Source: JALZVT01 sp964519335
GTDB lineage: Bacteria; Pseudomonadota; Gammaproteobacteria; Pseudomonadales; Azotimanducaceae
DNA length: 64,000 nucleotides
Direction: 5' to 3'
Assembly: GCA_964519335.1 (NCBI GenBank)
Contig: CAZFIA010000002.1
Location: 1-64,000, forward strand
Position numbers and translations under genes: made by a program. Positions 33,317 to 43,104 of this stretch are shown one piece after another (position 1 is the first letter of the stretch; each line of letters opens with the position of its first letter). The notes beneath the pieces were generated by a model, which was not told the origin of the DNA, did not search any database, and worked only from the letters and a program-made list of their open reading frames with translations.

Positions 33317-35749
33317 ATGTCAAAAGACACTATAGATGGCGGCGATTACGACTCGGACAGCATTAAGGTCCTGAAAGGCCTCGATGCAGTTCGGAAGCGG
33401 CCCGGAATGTACATCGGCGATACCGAGGATGGGACAGGGCTGCATCATATGGTGCAAGAGCTTGTCGACAACTCGATCGATGAGGCACTCGCCGGACATT
33501 GTGATGAAGTAAAGGTCACCATCCACCCTGAAGAAGCTATTTCAGTTGAAGATAATGGCCGGGGCATTCCCACCAATCTTCATCCAGAAGAGAAGGTGTC
33601 TGCCGCTGAAGTGATCATGACCACCCTGCACGCCGGGGGTAAATTTGATGACAACAGCTACAAGGTGTCGGGTGGATTGCACGGCGTTGGTGTTTCTGTT
33701 GTGAATGCGCTATCGGAAGAACTGCGTCTAACCATTCGCCGTGAAGGCAAGGTTCACCAGCAAATTTACTCGCATGGCGTTCCTCAGGAACCTTTAAAAG
33801 AAGTGGGCTCTACCAACCGTCGCGGCACTGAGTGCTATTTCAAACCCTCGCCCGCGACCTTTGGCACCATCAAATTTCACTACGACATTCTCGCCAAACG
33901 CTTGCGGGAGCTCGCGTTTCTTAACTCCGGCGTGCGCATTGTTTTGCACGACGAGCGCAGCGGTGAAGGCGACACCTTCTACTATGAAGGTGGCTTGAAA
34001 GCCTTTGTTGAATATCTGAACCAGAATAAAAATCAGATCAATGAGGTCTTTCACTTCACTATAGATCGCGACGATGGTGTGGGTGTTGAAGTGGCCATGC
34101 AGTGGAACGATGGTTTTCAGGAGCAGGTGTTTCCCTATACCAACAATATTCCCCAGGGCGATGGTGGCACTCATATCGCAGGGTTTCGCGCCGGACTGAC
34201 ACGCACGCTCAACAACTACATTGAGCGAGAAAATGCGGTCAAGAAAACCCAGATTCATACCACGGGCGATGACGCTCGTGAGGGTCTGATTGCGGTTGTG
34301 AGCGTCAAGGTACCCGACCCCAAGTTCTCATCCCAGACTAAAGATAAGCTAGTTTCTAGCGAAGTTAAGACTGCTGTTGAGCAGGAGTTAGGCAAGTATT
34401 TTGCCGAGTACCTCGACGAGAACCCGAACGACGCAAAGATACTTGTCTCTAAAATGATCGAAGCGGCTCGAGCCCGGGAGGCCGCACGGAAGGCCCGTGA
34501 GATGACCCGGCGTAAGGGTGCGCTCGATATTGGTGGCTTGCCGGGCAAGCTCGCGGACTGTCAGGAGAAAGACCCGGCTCAGTCAGAAATCTATTTGGTA
34601 GAGGGTGATTCCGCTGGCGGCAGCGCCAAGCAGGGCCGTGACCGTCGGACCCAGGCCATCCTGCCGCTGCGAGGCAAGATTCTGAATGTAGAGCGGGCCC
34701 GTTTCGACAAGATGTTGTCTTCCAATGAGATTGGCACCCTGGTTACAGCCTTGGGTTGTGGCATAGGCCGGGATGACTTCAATCCCGACAAGCTGCGCTA
34801 TCACCGCATCATCATAATGACGGATGCTGATGTAGATGGTTCACACATTCGCACGCTGTTGCTCACGTTTTTCTTTCGGCAGATGCCTGAGCTTCTCGAG
34901 CGCGGCCATGTCTACATTGCGCAGCCCCCGCTTTATAAAGTTAAGCGTGGTCGGCAAGAACAGTACCTTAAAGACGAAGCAGAACTCACCGAGTACTTTC
35001 TGCAACACGCTCTTGAAGGTGCAAGCCTGCATGCTAATGCAGAAGCGCCGGCAATTAAGGATGAGGCGCTTGGCGCACTTGCAGAGGAATACACAAATAC
35101 TATTAATCGCCTAAAAGCGATAGATCGTACCTATCCGTCCGAAATCACCTCCAGGTTCCTCGCGCTGCCCGCGCTTGATAGAACACTGCTCGGCAAGCGA
35201 TCTGAAGTTGAGGCGTGGAATGCGCAGCTCCAACAGGAACTTGATGCGCTTGAGAGTGCCGAGGCCGCGCAATACAAAGTAGAAGTTGAAGAAGATCAGG
35301 AGCAGTCGCTGTTTTATCCCGTGGTCAGTTTGATTAGTCGTGGTATCACCGAGCGCGTTGTCTTCAACGAACGTTTCTTTCGCTCGGCGGATTACCAGCT
35401 GGTAACTGAACTTGCGGCGAAGCTCGACGGCTTGCTCGAAGAGGGTGCCTTTGTGCAACGCGGCGAACGTCGTGAGGAAATTGGTTATTTTGGTGAAGCG
35501 GTTGAATGGCTGAATGCACAGGCTCGGCGCAACGTAGATATTCAGCGCTACAAAGGCCTTGGCGAAATGAATCCGGAACAACTATGGGACACCACGATGG
35601 ATCCCGAAGTGCGGCGCATGTTGCGCGTGACTGTTGATGACGGCATTGCCGCGGATCAAATGTTCACCACACTCATGGGTGATCAGGTTGAACCGCGCCG
35701 CGAGTTCATCGAAACAAACGCGCTGTCAGTGGTGAACCTCGACGTCTAG
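33317..35749 (+). CDS. gyrB: DNA gyrase subunit B
   Basis: 810 residues. The GHKL ATPase domain shows VRKRPGMYIGDT, VDNSIDEALAGHC and VSGGLHGVGVSVVNALS. The Toprim domain has EIYLVEGDSAGGSAKQGRDRRTQAILPLRGKILN in two stretches and DADVDGSHIRTLLLTFFFR. The C-terminal insert and QRYKGLGEMNPEQLWDTTMDPE motif place it with gammaproteobacterial GyrB rather than ParE. It introduces negative supercoils together with GyrA (not in this window). It ends 44 bp from the convergent plsC-like gene. Confidence 0.98.
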   Translation: MSKDTIDGGDYDSDSIKVLKGLDAVRKRPGMYIGDTEDGTGLHHMVQELVDNSIDEALAGHCDEVKVTIHPEEAISVEDNGRGIPTNLHPEEKVSAAEVIMTTLHAGGKFDDNSYKVSGGLHGVGVSVVNALSEELRLTIRREGKVHQQIYSHGVPQEPLKEVGSTNRRGTECYFKPSPATFGTIKFHYDILAKRLRELAFLNSGVRIVLHDERSGEGDTFYYEGGLKAFVEYLNQNKNQINEVFHFTIDRDDGVGVEVAMQWNDGFQEQVFPYTNNIPQGDGGTHIAGFRAGLTRTLNNYIERENAVKKTQIHTTGDDAREGLIAVVSVKVPDPKFSSQTKDKLVSSEVKTAVEQELGKYFAEYLDENPNDAKILVSKMIEAARAREAARKAREMTRRKGALDIGGLPGKLADCQEKDPAQSEIYLVEGDSAGGSAKQGRDRRTQAILPLRGKILNVERARFDKMLSSNEIGTLVTALGCGIGRDDFNPDKLRYHRIIIMTDADVDGSHIRTLLLTFFFRQMPELLERGHVYIAQPPLYKVKRGRQEQYLKDEAELTEYFLQHALEGASLHANAEAPAIKDEALGALAEEYTNTINRLKAIDRTYPSEITSRFLALPALDRTLLGKRSEVEAWNAQLQQELDALESAEAAQYKVEVEEDQEQSLFYPVVSLISRGITERVVFNERFFRSADYQLVTELAAKLDGLLEEGAFVQRGERREEIGYFGEAVEWLNAQARRNVDIQRYKGLGEMNPEQLWDTTMDPEVRRMLRVTVDDGIAADQMFTTLMGDQVEPRREFIETNALSVVNLDV

Positions 35750-35793
35750 CACTTGGCTCTAGATTCGTCAATTAGCCCTTATATATCAATGGG

Positions 35794-36531
35794 TTAGAGG
35801 GCGCCCAGTGCAAGCCCGGCGTCCGCCAGCTCGAGGTCTGTCATAGCCTGCGCAAGCCAGGCCTCTGCTTCAGCATTGATCTGCTTGGTCGATTTGCCGT
35901 CAGGTTCTATCAGTGGGCTTACCCGAACGGTGATGAGCCCCGGCCTTTTGCGGAACTGGTGTGCTGGCCAGACATAGGCTGCATTGTGGGCAACGACCAG
36001 CACCGGAGAATTTGCTGAGCGTGCGAGTGCAGCTCCTCCCGCTTGAAATCTCTGTTGTTCGCCAAGTGGACTGCGTGTGCCCTCAGGAAACAACACTACC
36101 CAGATTCCGTTTGTGAGCTTCTCTGTGCCTTGCTTGATGAGGCTTTTCAAACTCTTGCGCGGGTCGTTGCGATCGATAGCGATTGGGCGCAGCAAACGAA
36201 AGGCCCAGCCAAAAAATGGAATGTTGAGAAGTTCTCGTTTGATGAGAGTGGCCTGAGGCGAGAACAGTTGCTGCACAAACAGCGTCTCCCAGGTGCTTGA
36301 GTGCTTTACGAATACCACGCAGGGTGAAGTCGGCAGCTCACCTTCTATCTGTACGCTAATCCCGCAGGTTATTTTTAACCACCAGAGCACGAAGCCCGTC
36401 CAGCGCCGGACGATAAAATCGAATCGTGTTCGATAGCTAAGAAAGCCGCCGACGATGAGGCTCAGCGTGCCCCAAAGCACGGTGACCACAATATAGCCTG
36501 CGTAAAACAAGGTAGAGCGAAGCGTCATCAT
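35794..36531 (-). CDS. plsC: 1-acyl-sn-glycerol-3-phosphate acyltransferase (PlsC family)
   Basis: 245 residues with an N-terminal membrane helix. Motif I is KHSSTWETLF, giving HX4E rather than the common HX4D; this variant occurs in a subset of proteobacterial PlsC proteins. Motif III is LFPEGTRSP, and the IPFFGWAFRLLRPIAIDRND segment matches the substrate tunnel region. It acylates lysophosphatidic acid at the inner membrane. It lies 3 bp after gmhB, the order known from Pseudomonas-type genomes. Other lysophospholipid acceptors are possible. Confidence 0.85.
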   Translation of the reverse strand: MMTLRSTLFYAGYIVVTVLWGTLSLIVGGFLSYRTRFDFIVRRWTGFVLWWLKITCGISVQIEGELPTSPCVVFVKHSSTWETLFVQQLFSPQATLIKRELLNIPFFGWAFRLLRPIAIDRNDPRKSLKSLIKQGTEKLTNGIWVVLFPEGTRSPLGEQQRFQAGGAALARSANSPVLVVAHNAAYVWPAHQFRKRPGLITVRVSPLIEPDGKSTKQINAEAEAWLAQAMTDLELADAGLALGAL

Positions 36532-36534
36532 TTG

Positions 36535-37146
36535 CTACAAGGCTGCTCTTTTGTGCCATTTCCGGTTGAGTTGCAATATGCGCTCTGCGGCGGCAGCGAG
36601 ATCCATAACTATTTCGCGTACGCCGATGGCACTGGCCTTGTTTGCAAGCTCGGTTGCTGGGGCGTCTTCACGTCCGTTCGAAGGGTGCACGAGTATGGGC
36701 AGACAGTTGGCACTAATCGCCACCTGCATATCTTTCAGCGAATCTCCAATAAAGGCAGTGGCACTGGATTCGACACCGAGCTCGGTCAGGCAGTCGTCTA
36801 CCATTGCAGTTTTTGGCTTGCGGCATGAGCAGCGGTGTTCGGGAAGATGCGGACAGAAGCGCCAGAGCCGGATACGGCCACCGGCCTTCGCAAGCTCGCG
36901 CGAAAATCTGTAGTGAATTGCAGCCAGGTCCCGCGCTCCTAATTTGCCTCGGCTGATACCGGACTGGTTGGTGCAAAGCGCAGTATCTATACCTGCGTCA
37001 TTGAGTTGCGCGATTGCGGCAAGTGAACCAGCAACAGGCTGCCACTCCTCGACCGACTTTATGTAGTTGGGTGAATCCAGATTGATCACGCCGTCGCGAT
37101 CGAGCAACACCAGCTGTGTTGGCTTTCGGGTAGAGTCTTGGGCCAT
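36535..37146 (-). CDS. gmhB: D-glycero-beta-D-manno-heptose-1,7-bisphosphate 7-phosphatase
   Basis: 203 residues. HAD-family nucleophile motif LLDRDGVIN is near the N terminus; the zinc-binding loop CPHLPEHRCSCRKPK is diagnostic of GmhB; FIGDSLKDMQVA provides the acidic Mg-binding motif. It removes the 7-phosphate in ADP-heptose synthesis for the LPS inner core. In related genomes glyS and glyQ follow upstream; here a 118-bp spacer leads directly to the divergent tag gene. Confidence 0.92.
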   Translation of the reverse strand: MAQDSTRKPTQLVLLDRDGVINLDSPNYIKSVEEWQPVAGSLAAIAQLNDAGIDTALCTNQSGISRGKLGARDLAAIHYRFSRELAKAGGRIRLWRFCPHLPEHRCSCRKPKTAMVDDCLTELGVESSATAFIGDSLKDMQVAISANCLPILVHPSNGREDAPATELANKASAIGVREIVMDLAAAAERILQLNRKWHKRAAL

Positions 37147-37229
37147 GGCGCGGCAGGCTAGAGGAAACCCCTCCAGCCGTCAAAAAATCTGACCAGGGCC
37201 CTTAAATTGCTAACCAAGACCTAAACCAC

Positions 37230-37251
37230 AGCCAGATAAGAGCCAAATAAG
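37230..37251. repeat. 11-bp x2 tandem repeat upstream of tag
   Basis: AGCCAGATAAG (37230-37240) is followed by AGCCAAATAAG (37241-37251), one mismatch, 13 bp before the tag start. Confidence 0.8.
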
Positions 37252-37264
37252 AGCGAGAGATCCT

Positions 37265-37921
37265 GTGCCAGCAAAAGCCAAATCCCTAACCAAAAACCCC
37301 AAGCGCTGCCGCTGGTGTGCGGGCGACGAGCTTTATATCGCTTATCACGATCAGGAGTGGGGTGTGCCCATGCTCGACAGCCGTGCGCTGTTTGCACTGC
37401 TGCAACTCGAAGGCATGCAGGCCGGTCTCAGCTGGATCACCATTCTCAAAAAGCGCCAGCATATGAACAAGGCCTTCTTTCGCTTTTCACCCACCCAGCT
37501 GGTTAAGAAGGGCCCGGCTCAGATGAGCAGCTGGCTGAATGACGCGGGTTTGATTCGCAATCGGCTCAAGCTTGCAGCCCTAATAAGCAATGCTCAGGCG
37601 TTTATTGATTACGAGAAGGCTGAGGGCAGAGGTGCTTTTGCTGACCTGCTGTGGCAGCACGTTAAGCATCGGCCATTGCAAAACAGCTTCAAGACCGCGG
37701 CGGAGGTGCCCGCCGAAACCCCGGCAAGCCAGGCGATGTCCAGGCAGCTCAAGAAGCTGGGTTTTCGATTTGTGGGGCCGACAATTTGTTATGCGTTTAT
37801 GCAAAGTGCAGGCATGGTGAACGACCATACCCACGGCTGCTTTCGTCGGGCAGAGTGCAAGAACTTAGGCCGCGTCTTGAACGGGACTGAAGCGGTAAAG
37901 AAAATGAAACGCAATGAGTGA
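37265..37921 (+). CDS. tag: DNA-3-methyladenine glycosylase I
   Basis: 218 residues from a GTG at 37265. RCRWCAGDELYIAYHDQEWGVP is the Tag N terminus with the zinc Cys and His; LEGMQAGLSWITILKKR contains the catalytic-site Glu; LGFRFVGPTICYAFMQSAGMVNDH is the base-flipping region, and the HTHGCF end supplies the remaining zinc ligands. It excises 3-methyladenine from alkylated DNA. It overlaps the next gene by eight bases. Confidence 0.93.
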   Translation: MPAKAKSLTKNPKRCRWCAGDELYIAYHDQEWGVPMLDSRALFALLQLEGMQAGLSWITILKKRQHMNKAFFRFSPTQLVKKGPAQMSSWLNDAGLIRNRLKLAALISNAQAFIDYEKAEGRGAFADLLWQHVKHRPLQNSFKTAAEVPAETPASQAMSRQLKKLGFRFVGPTICYAFMQSAGMVNDHTHGCFRRAECKNLGRVLNGTEAVKKMKRNE

Positions 37922-38945
37922 GTTTGTCAGTCGTGGCCTCGCCCGGTGCCTGTCCGGGTTGCTCTGGGCGTTGGCACGGCTGCCCGCTCCGGTTAGCCGC
38001 GTTGTTGTGAGTACGGCCGGATTTGCTTATGCGGCTCTCGCCCGGGATGCCCGACAGACCATCATCACTAATCTGAGTCACGTGGAGGCGGGGCTCGCGG
38101 CCCACGGAGTCGTACTCGATAGTGTTGATGAGTTTGCCCAGCGTAATTTGCAGGCAACCGTACAGCTGTTACCCGAAACCGCCGTTTGCTGGCGCGGCCC
38201 GCCTGACGCCTGGCGCGACTTAATAGATGAGGTGCACGGCGAAGAAGCGCTTGCAGTGTTGGCTCAGGCCCATGCGAAACAGAATGATCGTTCTAGTTCC
38301 AATGCCGCGGCAGCCGGCGTTTCTAGAAACAACGTTCCACAGCAACCCGGCAATTCGCGTGTGCTGTTGCTGTCCCCACACCTGGGTAACTGGGAATTGC
38401 TCAACATGTACCTCGGGTCGGAATTTGGCCTGACGGTACTTTACGATCCGCCAAAACTGGCCGCGCTTGAGCCGCTGATTCGCAGCGCCCGGGAACGTGC
38501 ACGAGGCACGGTGTTGCCTATTGGTCCCGCTGGTCTGCGCGAAATGGTGCAGCGGCTGCGGAACGGTTGGGTGGTTGGCTTGCTCCCTGACCAGGTACCG
38601 GGTCAGGAATCTGGGGTGTTGGCTGACTTCTTCGGTAAGCAAGCGCTTACTATCAATCTGGTGCATCGTCTTGTAAGCCGGCACCAACCGCGAGTGTTCC
38701 TGGTGTGCGCGCTGCGCAAATCCAACGGCCGGTTTGATATCCACTTTGATGAATTGACGGCGCAGCTTGCCGGGGTTTCGGAAGTTGAGTCTGCCGCGGC
38801 ATTGAATAGCGCTGTCGAGCGGCGGGTGGCACAGGCACCGGAGCAATACCAGTGGAGCTACAAACGCTTTAAGCGGGTGTCGATGGACGCGCCGAATATT
38901 TATAGACAAGCGGCAAAAATCAGCGGCGCCAAAAAGCCGGGGTAA
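37914..38945 (+). CDS. LpxL/HtrB-family lipid A biosynthesis acyltransferase
   Basis: 343 residues, somewhat longer than the usual 300. One hydrophobic helix is near the N terminus. The catalytic HX4E is in LLLSPHLGNWELLNMYLG, followed by LTVLYDPPKL and the GWVVGLLPDQVPGQESGVLADFFGKQA segment, all typical of late acyltransferases of lipid A. It should transfer a secondary acyl chain to Kdo-lipid A on the inner leaflet. An insertion of about 30 residues (Ser/Ala-rich) precedes the catalytic motif. Its 3' end overlaps trkH by 26 bp tail to tail. Confidence 0.85.
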   Translation: MSEFVSRGLARCLSGLLWALARLPAPVSRVVVSTAGFAYAALARDARQTIITNLSHVEAGLAAHGVVLDSVDEFAQRNLQATVQLLPETAVCWRGPPDAWRDLIDEVHGEEALAVLAQAHAKQNDRSSSNAAAAGVSRNNVPQQPGNSRVLLLSPHLGNWELLNMYLGSEFGLTVLYDPPKLAALEPLIRSARERARGTVLPIGPAGLREMVQRLRNGWVVGLLPDQVPGQESGVLADFFGKQALTINLVHRLVSRHQPRVFLVCALRKSNGRFDIHFDELTAQLAGVSEVESAAALNSAVERRVAQAPEQYQWSYKRFKRVSMDAPNIYRQAAKISGAKKPG

Positions 38946-40365
38946 GCAGCACCAACAAGGTGAAGATCTCGAGCCGACCCAAGAGCATTGCCAGCACCAG
39001 AATCCATTTTGTGGTGGTGGTTTGGTCGGCGTAGTTGAGCGCCACCTCACCCAGGCCCGGGCCCAGGTTGTTCAAGCAGGCGCCAACGGCGGAGAACGCA
39101 GAAATAAAGTCGATATCTGAAAACAGCATGATGGCGCAAAGCATGATCAGAAATATCAGCACGTAGGCTGCAAAAAACCCCCAGACCGCGTTCATGACTC
39201 GATCCGATACGGTCGCGTGGCCCAGCTTCACGGGGAAGACGCCAGACGGGTGGATCAAACGTCGAACCTCGCGCAGGCCCTGCAGATACAAAAGCAGCAC
39301 TCGAACCATCTTGAGCCCGCCAGCCGTAGAGCCTGCGCAGCCGCCGGCGAAGGCGGCCAATAGCAGAAGGATAGGCGCAACCGATGGCCAGAGGCTGAAG
39401 TCGGCAGTAGTGAACCCTGTTGTTGTGGCGATAGACACCGCCTGAAAGATGCCGTCGCGGAACGGATGGTCTGTGGTTGTTGGGTTGCGGTACAAGATTA
39501 GACAAACCAGTGAGGCAACCAGCACAAGGGTTGCCAGCAACGTCCGCACTTCCCAATCGCGAAAATAGTAACCCGGCTTTCTGCGGCTGATAGCCGCGAA
39601 GTGCAGACCAAAATTGATTGCGGCGATGATCATAAACACCACGGCGACCAGCTCGATGTATGGGTTATCGAAATAACCCAGACTGGAATCGTGGGTGGAA
39701 AACCCGCCTATGGCGACGGTTGAGAAGCTGTGGCAAATGGCATCGAAGAGCTCCATGCCGGCGGCGTTGTAACTGATCGCACAGAGCACCGTTATGCTCA
39801 GGTAGATGTACCACAGTGCTTTGGCTGTTTCGGTAATGCGAGGTGTGAGCTTTGCGTCTTTCACCGGTCCGGGAGATTCCGCCCGGTACAGCTGCATGCC
39901 GCCAATACCCAGCATGGGCAGTATGGCAACGGCCAAAACGATGATGCCCATGCCGCCGAGCCACTGCAAAAACTGCCGATAAAACAGAATGGATCGGGGC
40001 AGATCGTCGAGCCCGGTCATTACCGTGGCGCCCGTGGTGGTTAGCCCAGAGAGCGACTCAAAAATGGCATCGGTAAGCGACAGGTCACCGCCGCCGTGTA
40101 AGTACAGCGGTAGCGCGCCAAAGGTCCCCAGTGTCAGGTAAAACAGCACGGTAATTAGAAAGCCGTCGCGGCTGCGCAGGTCTGAATTGCTCCGTACAAG
40201 CACCCAAAGTGCCAGCCCCACGAGCGCAGTAATACCAAAGGCGGCAGCGAAGGCGCGAATCGTGGTGTCGCCGTAGAACCAGCCGACGGCCATGGGTAAT
40301 AGCATGGTTAGGCTGAACAGCGACAGCAAGATTCCGGTGACGCGCAATATGACGGTGAAGTGCAT
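38920..40365 (-). CDS. trkH: Trk potassium uptake transmembrane protein
   Basis: 481 residues with about ten membrane helices and four pore-loop repeats. The selectivity segments include ESLSGLTTTGATVMTGLDDLP, AFSTVAIGGFSTHDSS, STTTG-like SIATTTGFTTADFSLWP and SAVGACLNNLGPGLG. It forms the potassium channel subunit at the inner membrane, gated by the TrkA ring encoded just upstream in the same transcript (15 bp). Confidence 0.94.
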   Translation of the reverse strand: MHFTVILRVTGILLSLFSLTMLLPMAVGWFYGDTTIRAFAAAFGITALVGLALWVLVRSNSDLRSRDGFLITVLFYLTLGTFGALPLYLHGGGDLSLTDAIFESLSGLTTTGATVMTGLDDLPRSILFYRQFLQWLGGMGIIVLAVAILPMLGIGGMQLYRAESPGPVKDAKLTPRITETAKALWYIYLSITVLCAISYNAAGMELFDAICHSFSTVAIGGFSTHDSSLGYFDNPYIELVAVVFMIIAAINFGLHFAAISRRKPGYYFRDWEVRTLLATLVLVASLVCLILYRNPTTTDHPFRDGIFQAVSIATTTGFTTADFSLWPSVAPILLLLAAFAGGCAGSTAGGLKMVRVLLLYLQGLREVRRLIHPSGVFPVKLGHATVSDRVMNAVWGFFAAYVLIFLIMLCAIMLFSDIDFISAFSAVGACLNNLGPGLGEVALNYADQTTTTKWILVLAMLLGRLEIFTLLVLLTPAFWRR

Positions 40366-40380
40366 GTGCTAGAACTGTAG

Positions 40381-41748
40381 TTACGAAAAGAAGCCGAAGC
40401 CCACCTGGAACAATTTTTCTACCGAGCGCACGCGGGTCTTGTCGACCATAAACAAAATAACGTGGTCTTCCGGTTCAACGATCACGTCGTCATGCGCAAT
40501 GAGTACCTCTTTGCCGCGCACAATGGCGCCGATGGTGACGCCATCTGGCAGATCGACATCGCCGATCGCCTTGCCCACAACCTTCGCATCGCCGTGCGCA
40601 ATAACTTCGAGGGCTTCGGCAGCCCCCCGTCTTAAGGTGTGCACGCGGGCCACGTCGCCGCGCCGCACATGGGAAAGTAAACTGCTTGTAGTGGCCTGTT
40701 GTGGTGATATTGCGATATCGATTTCGCCGCCCTGCACCAGATCCACATAGGCAGGCTTGCCGATAAGCGTCATGACCTGGCGCGCACCCAGCTGCTTTGC
40801 GAGTAACGAGGACATTATGTTCACTTCATCGTCATTAGTGAGCGCACAAAACATGTCGGTGTGCTCGATGTTCTCTTCGAGCATTAGATCTTTGTCTGTG
40901 GCGTCGCCATGCAGCACCACGGCGTGGTCGAGCTTCGCTGCAATTTGTTCGCAGCGGTCGGTTGAAAATTCGATCACCTTTACCGAGAACTGCGCTTCGA
41001 TACTTCGTGCCAGTGATAGGCCGATGTTACCGCCGCCGGCGATGATAATTCGTTTGTAGGGTCGCTCCGCCTTGCGAAACTCATTCATTACTCGGTTGAT
41101 GTGCTTGGTGGCGGCAATAAAAAACACTTCATCGTCTGGTTCGATAACGGTGTCCCCGCGAGGCGCAATGGAGGTTCCGCGCCGATAAATTGCGGCCACT
41201 CGCGTGTCGGCCTGGGGCATATGCTCGCGCAAAAAGCTCAGTTCGTGACCAACCAGTGGGCCGCCATAGAACGCCTTCATGCCCACCAGCTGCACGGCCG
41301 CATCGGCGAAGTCGACAACTTGCAGCGCACCCGGATGTTCAAGGAGCTGTTTGATCCGTGAGGTTACAGCTTCTTCCGGGTTAATAAGCACGTCGATAGG
41401 CATATGGTCCTGGCTGAAGAAGCCATCGCGACCGTGGAACGCTGCGTTTCTGATGCGGGCAATTTTAGTGGGCGTGCGATAAAGGGAGTAGCACACCTGG
41501 CAGGCCACCATATTTACTTCGTCGCTATTAGTTACCGCAATCAATAGGTCGGTATCGTCGGCGCCCGCTCGACGCAGCACGTCCGGGTGACTTGCCTGGC
41601 CCTCAACGGTTTGAATATCCAGCCGGTCGCGCAACTCCACGAGCTTCGATGGGTCGTTGTCGACAATGGTTATGTCGAACGCTTCTTGCGCGAGGTTTTC
41701 AGCCAGCGTAATACCAACCTGGCCTGCGCCTAGAATCAAGATCTTCAC
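40381..41748 (-). CDS. trkA: Trk system potassium regulatory protein
   Basis: 455 residues: two RCK units, each an NAD-binding Rossmann fold plus a TrkA-C domain. The first fold starts MKILILGAGQVGITLAENLA and the second RIIIAGGGNIGLSLARSIEA. It forms the cytoplasmic gating ring of the TrkH channel and senses nucleotides. It is positioned between rsmB and trkH in one leftward transcript. Confidence 0.96.
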   Translation of the reverse strand: MKILILGAGQVGITLAENLAQEAFDITIVDNDPSKLVELRDRLDIQTVEGQASHPDVLRRAGADDTDLLIAVTNSDEVNMVACQVCYSLYRTPTKIARIRNAAFHGRDGFFSQDHMPIDVLINPEEAVTSRIKQLLEHPGALQVVDFADAAVQLVGMKAFYGGPLVGHELSFLREHMPQADTRVAAIYRRGTSIAPRGDTVIEPDDEVFFIAATKHINRVMNEFRKAERPYKRIIIAGGGNIGLSLARSIEAQFSVKVIEFSTDRCEQIAAKLDHAVVLHGDATDKDLMLEENIEHTDMFCALTNDDEVNIMSSLLAKQLGARQVMTLIGKPAYVDLVQGGEIDIAISPQQATTSSLLSHVRRGDVARVHTLRRGAAEALEVIAHGDAKVVGKAIGDVDLPDGVTIGAIVRGKEVLIAHDDVIVEPEDHVILFMVDKTRVRSVEKLFQVGFGFFS

Positions 41749-41790
41749 TGTTTAGTTCTGTGCTGCATTGGCGTGTGCATTAGTCTGAAG

Positions 41791-43104
41791 CTACCCGTCT
41801 TCCGTTGGTGCTATTAGTTCAGCGTAGTAAAGACCGTCGCCACCGTCTGCGGTTGGCAGGGTCTGGATTCCGTGGCGCGTGTTGATGAATGGTGTTCGAT
41901 CGTGGATTGGAAAGCGCGGTGCAATGAAGCCAACCTCCACGTCGGTTGGGCAGCGCTTTGTAAAGGCGCTGATAATCGCGTCATTTTCTTCCCGAAACAA
42001 CGAACAGGTACTGTAAATGAGCCTTCCACCGGGCTTAATTTGCCGCCAAAGGGCGTCAAGCAGTGCGTTTTGTGTGCTGTTTAGTGCATCCAGATCGCTC
42101 TGGCTACGCAGTACTTTGATATCGGGGTGACGGCGTACCGTGCCGCTGCCCGAACAGGGGGCATCGAGCAGGATCAGGTCGAAAGAATCTTGACCATTTG
42201 CGCGGCTATCAGTGCTGTCTTTTTGCTGAATCTGTAAAGCGTTTGCGCCCAGGTGACCTAGCCGTTTGGCCTGCTCTGTGAGGGTAGTTACCCGGGCGGG
42301 TGAGATGTCTTGCATGCACATCGAGGCCTGTGGCTCTTGCTCGAGCAGATGAAATCCTTTGCCGCCCGGTGCCGCGCAGGCATCAAGCACACTCATGCCT
42401 GGCTGGGCCGCCGCAACGCTTACTGCGAGTTGTGCGGCCGCGTCCTGAACAGCAACCAGGCCCTGGTCATATCCAGGTAGTTTCTTCTGTGGCCTGGGCA
42501 GATCGAGATACAGTGTTTCCGGGAGCGCGCCCGGCTTGAACTCGATGTTGTTCTGCGTAAGGAGTTCTCCATAAGCGGCTACAGATGTTCGAGCGCTGTT
42601 TACCCGCAGGGTCATTGGTGCCCGGGTGTTGTTTGCGCTCAAGATATCCAGCCACTGGTCTGGCAGGCTGTTACGCAATCTGTTTATAAACCAGTGCGGA
42701 TGATCGTGTAGCGCTGCGGGTGACCATTCCTCGGTAGGCTGGGGCAGGTTACGCAACACAGCGTTGACTAACCCTTTTGCCCAGGGTTTTTTCAGTGTTT
42801 TTGTACAGCCCACGGTTTCGGCCACGGCGGCGTGGTCGGGAATTCTGGTGTGAAGTAGTTGATAAGCGCCAACCAGTATCAGGCAGCGCACGTCGAGGTC
42901 TTTAGTGCGCAGTTTTCGGGTTAGCAATTCGTCCACTCGCTGCGACAAAGAGAAATAATGACGCAGCGTGCCCGTCGTGAGTTCTCGAACCAGCGGCGGC
43001 GTTTGGGTAGCTAGCGCCTGATCCAGCGTCTTGTCCTCTCCAATCACCTGAACCAGAGCGCGAACCGCCTGCAGGCGTGGGTTATCGCTCACTTTGTCGT
43101 TCAT
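41791..43104 (-). CDS. rsmB: 16S rRNA (cytosine967-C5)-methyltransferase
   Basis: 437 residues. An N-terminal NusB-like helical domain (RALVQVIGEDKTLDQAL) precedes the SAM domain with VLDACAAPGGKGFHLLE, LLDAPCSGSGTVRRHPDIK (catalytic Cys in the PC motif) and LIYSTCSLFREEND with the second Cys. It methylates C967 of 16S rRNA. It overlaps fmt by 23 bp, the standard fmt-rsmB arrangement. Confidence 0.95.
   Translation of the reverse strand: MNDKVSDNPRLQAVRALVQVIGEDKTLDQALATQTPPLVRELTTGTLRHYFSLSQRVDELLTRKLRTKDLDVRCLILVGAYQLLHTRIPDHAAVAETVGCTKTLKKPWAKGLVNAVLRNLPQPTEEWSPAALHDHPHWFINRLRNSLPDQWLDILSANNTRAPMTLRVNSARTSVAAYGELLTQNNIEFKPGALPETLYLDLPRPQKKLPGYDQGLVAVQDAAAQLAVSVAAAQPGMSVLDACAAPGGKGFHLLEQEPQASMCMQDISPARVTTLTEQAKRLGHLGANALQIQQKDSTDSRANGQDSFDLILLDAPCSGSGTVRRHPDIKVLRSQSDLDALNSTQNALLDALWRQIKPGGRLIYSTCSLFREENDAIISAFTKRCPTDVEVGFIAPRFPIHDRTPFINTRHGIQTLPTADGGDGLYYAELIAPTEDG

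Noticed and set aside
35750..35793. Possible terminator between gyrB and plsC
   Set aside because: Only a six-pair stem with a wobble and no T-tract.
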